Of a stretch of DNA of 5,810 nucleotides, positions 5,328 through 5,810 are shown piece by piece. How positions within the stretch are numbered: the first letter of the stretch is position 1; the number at the start of each line of letters is the position of its first letter. Source of the DNA: Candidatus Zhuqueibacterota bacterium (GTDB lineage: Bacteria; Zhuqueibacterota; Zhuqueibacteria; Zhuqueibacterales; Zhuqueibacteraceae); contig JABWAN010000410.1 in NCBI GenBank assembly GCA_013361015.1, positions 1 through 5,810 of the forward strand, given 5' to 3'. Both the position numbers and the translations under genes were made by a program. The notes below the pieces were generated by a model. That model was not told the DNA's origin and did not search any database. It saw only the letters and a program-made list of their open reading frames with translations.

Positions 5328-5810
5328 TCATTTATAGCCAAACAGCACGGAGTAGATGATCAACCCAATCAAAAGCACGCCGAGGCCCAAGAAGAAGAAG
5401 CCGAACACGTGAATGGCTCTTTCAAATTTCGGAGAGATGGTTTTAGTGACGAGCACCTTACGCAATTGGCCGCTTTCTTTCAACTCTTCATATTCGCGCG
5501 GGCGCGTAGCCTTGTATTCTTCCAAGGGCGTGACGCCGGTGAAAATTACGGGATCGAGCGGAAAAGCCTCGGGCCGTAAATGCGTGTTGAAAAAATGCAC
5601 GGTAAAAATGAACCCAACTGCGAGCAGAGCTTCATCGCTGTGAATGATGGTCGCCACATTGATCAGCCAACCCGGCAAAAGATTCGTGAAGAATTCCGGG
5701 AACCACAACATCAAACCCGAAGCGCCGATGATGGCGACGCCCCAAAACACAGCGAGATAATCGAATTTCTCCCAATACGTCCACCGGCCATATGAAGGCC
5801 GCTCGCCTTT
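5328..5810 (-). CDS. Membrane b-type cytochrome, C-terminal part (CbcL or formate-dehydrogenase-gamma-like), cut by window edge
   Basis: The frame is open to the right edge, so the N-terminus and start are missing; 160 residues are visible. They begin with a GRWTYWEKFDYLAVFWGV stretch, followed by a helix ending in LMLWFP. The next helix carries His57, His72 and His77 (IIHSDEALLAVGFIFTVHFFNTH), which are candidate haem b ligands. A charged cytoplasmic loop at about 93-130 (LEEYKATRPREYEELKESG) leads to a final helix at about 134-157. This resembles the membrane cytochrome b domain of CbcL-type quinone oxidoreductases, where it follows a multihaem c domain, and formate dehydrogenase gamma subunits. 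A GTG at 5748-5750 could be called as a start, but it lies inside the conserved YWEKFDYLAVFWG motif, so that would be a false truncation. The stop is TGA. The assignment to the broad family is good; the exact subfamily is a guess from the visible part. Confidence 0.8.
   Translation of the reverse strand, partial: KGERPSYGRWTYWEKFDYLAVFWGVAIIGASGLMLWFPEFFTNLLPGWLINVATIIHSDEALLAVGFIFTVHFFNTHLRPEAFPLDPVIFTGVTPLEEYKATRPREYEELKESGQLRKVLVTKTISPKFERAIHVFGFFFLGLGVLLIGLIIYSVLFGYK

Noticed and set aside
34..5810. Genetic code with UGA reassigned to an amino acid throughout
   Set aside because: UGA ends the cytochrome c, cytochrome b, hydrolase, Rieske and edge genes at their expected C-termini, and Trp is encoded by TGG.

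Overview
The window reads almost entirely on the minus strand and holds six genes. From right to left (transcription order) they are: the C-terminal part of a membrane b-type cytochrome cut by the window edge (5328-5810), a Rieske iron-sulfur protein (4603-5049), a secreted alpha/beta hydrolase (3569-4441), a cytochrome b/b6-type quinol oxidase subunit (2419-3504), a nine-haem membrane-anchored cytochrome c (1107-2399) and a YeeE/YedE-family thiosulfate/sulfur transporter (34-1011). No tRNA, rRNA, CRISPR array, transposase or integrase was seen.

The central observation is in the transporter. A conventional reading gives a 297-residue ORF starting at 927. Directly upstream and in the same frame lie an ATG (1009-1011) and 27 codons that encode the family's first helix and its RGx(F/L)-Cys-Met-Asn motif. 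In that motif the conserved Cys codon is replaced by TGA (928-930). With the TGA read as an amino acid the protein is 325 residues, with the TGA residue at 28 and Cys at 97 and 288. From memory, the functional cysteines of the characterised thiosulfate transporter of this family are at 22, 91 and 293, so the first-to-second spacing (69) is the same. A hairpin 25-27 nt downstream (892-907), with GGU in its loop and a possible bulged U, fits the general form of a bacterial SECIS. The best reading is a selenocysteine-containing YeeE/YedE transporter that ordinary annotation would truncate. A nonsense mutation or sequencing error remains possible. UGA is used as the normal stop of all five other genes, so it is not globally reassigned.

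The remaining genes describe a quinol-oxidising respiratory module. The Rieske protein, the single-chain b6-plus-subunit-IV cytochrome b and the nonahaem cytochrome c probably form a bc/b6f-like complex III in which a multihaem cytochrome takes the place of cytochrome c1 or f. The Rieske lacks the Ser and Tyr that raise the cluster potential, which suggests a menaquinol-type, low-potential chain. An unrelated-looking secreted esterase sits between Rieske and cytochrome b. The partial gene at the right edge resembles the cytochrome b domain of CbcL-like or formate-dehydrogenase-gamma-like quinone enzymes.

Two imperfect palindromes made of short purine-rich repeated units lie at gene junctions: 2328-2410 (unit GAGCATG) and 1044-1101 (unit GATCGAG). 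The first overlaps the beginning of the cytochrome c gene and supplies its probable start codon and most of its signal peptide.

The organism is probably a Gram-negative anaerobic or facultative respirer with menaquinone and multihaem cytochromes. Candidate phyla of the Calditrichota/KSB1/Desulfobacterota kind would fit, but this is a weak inference from gene style and not a taxonomic call.
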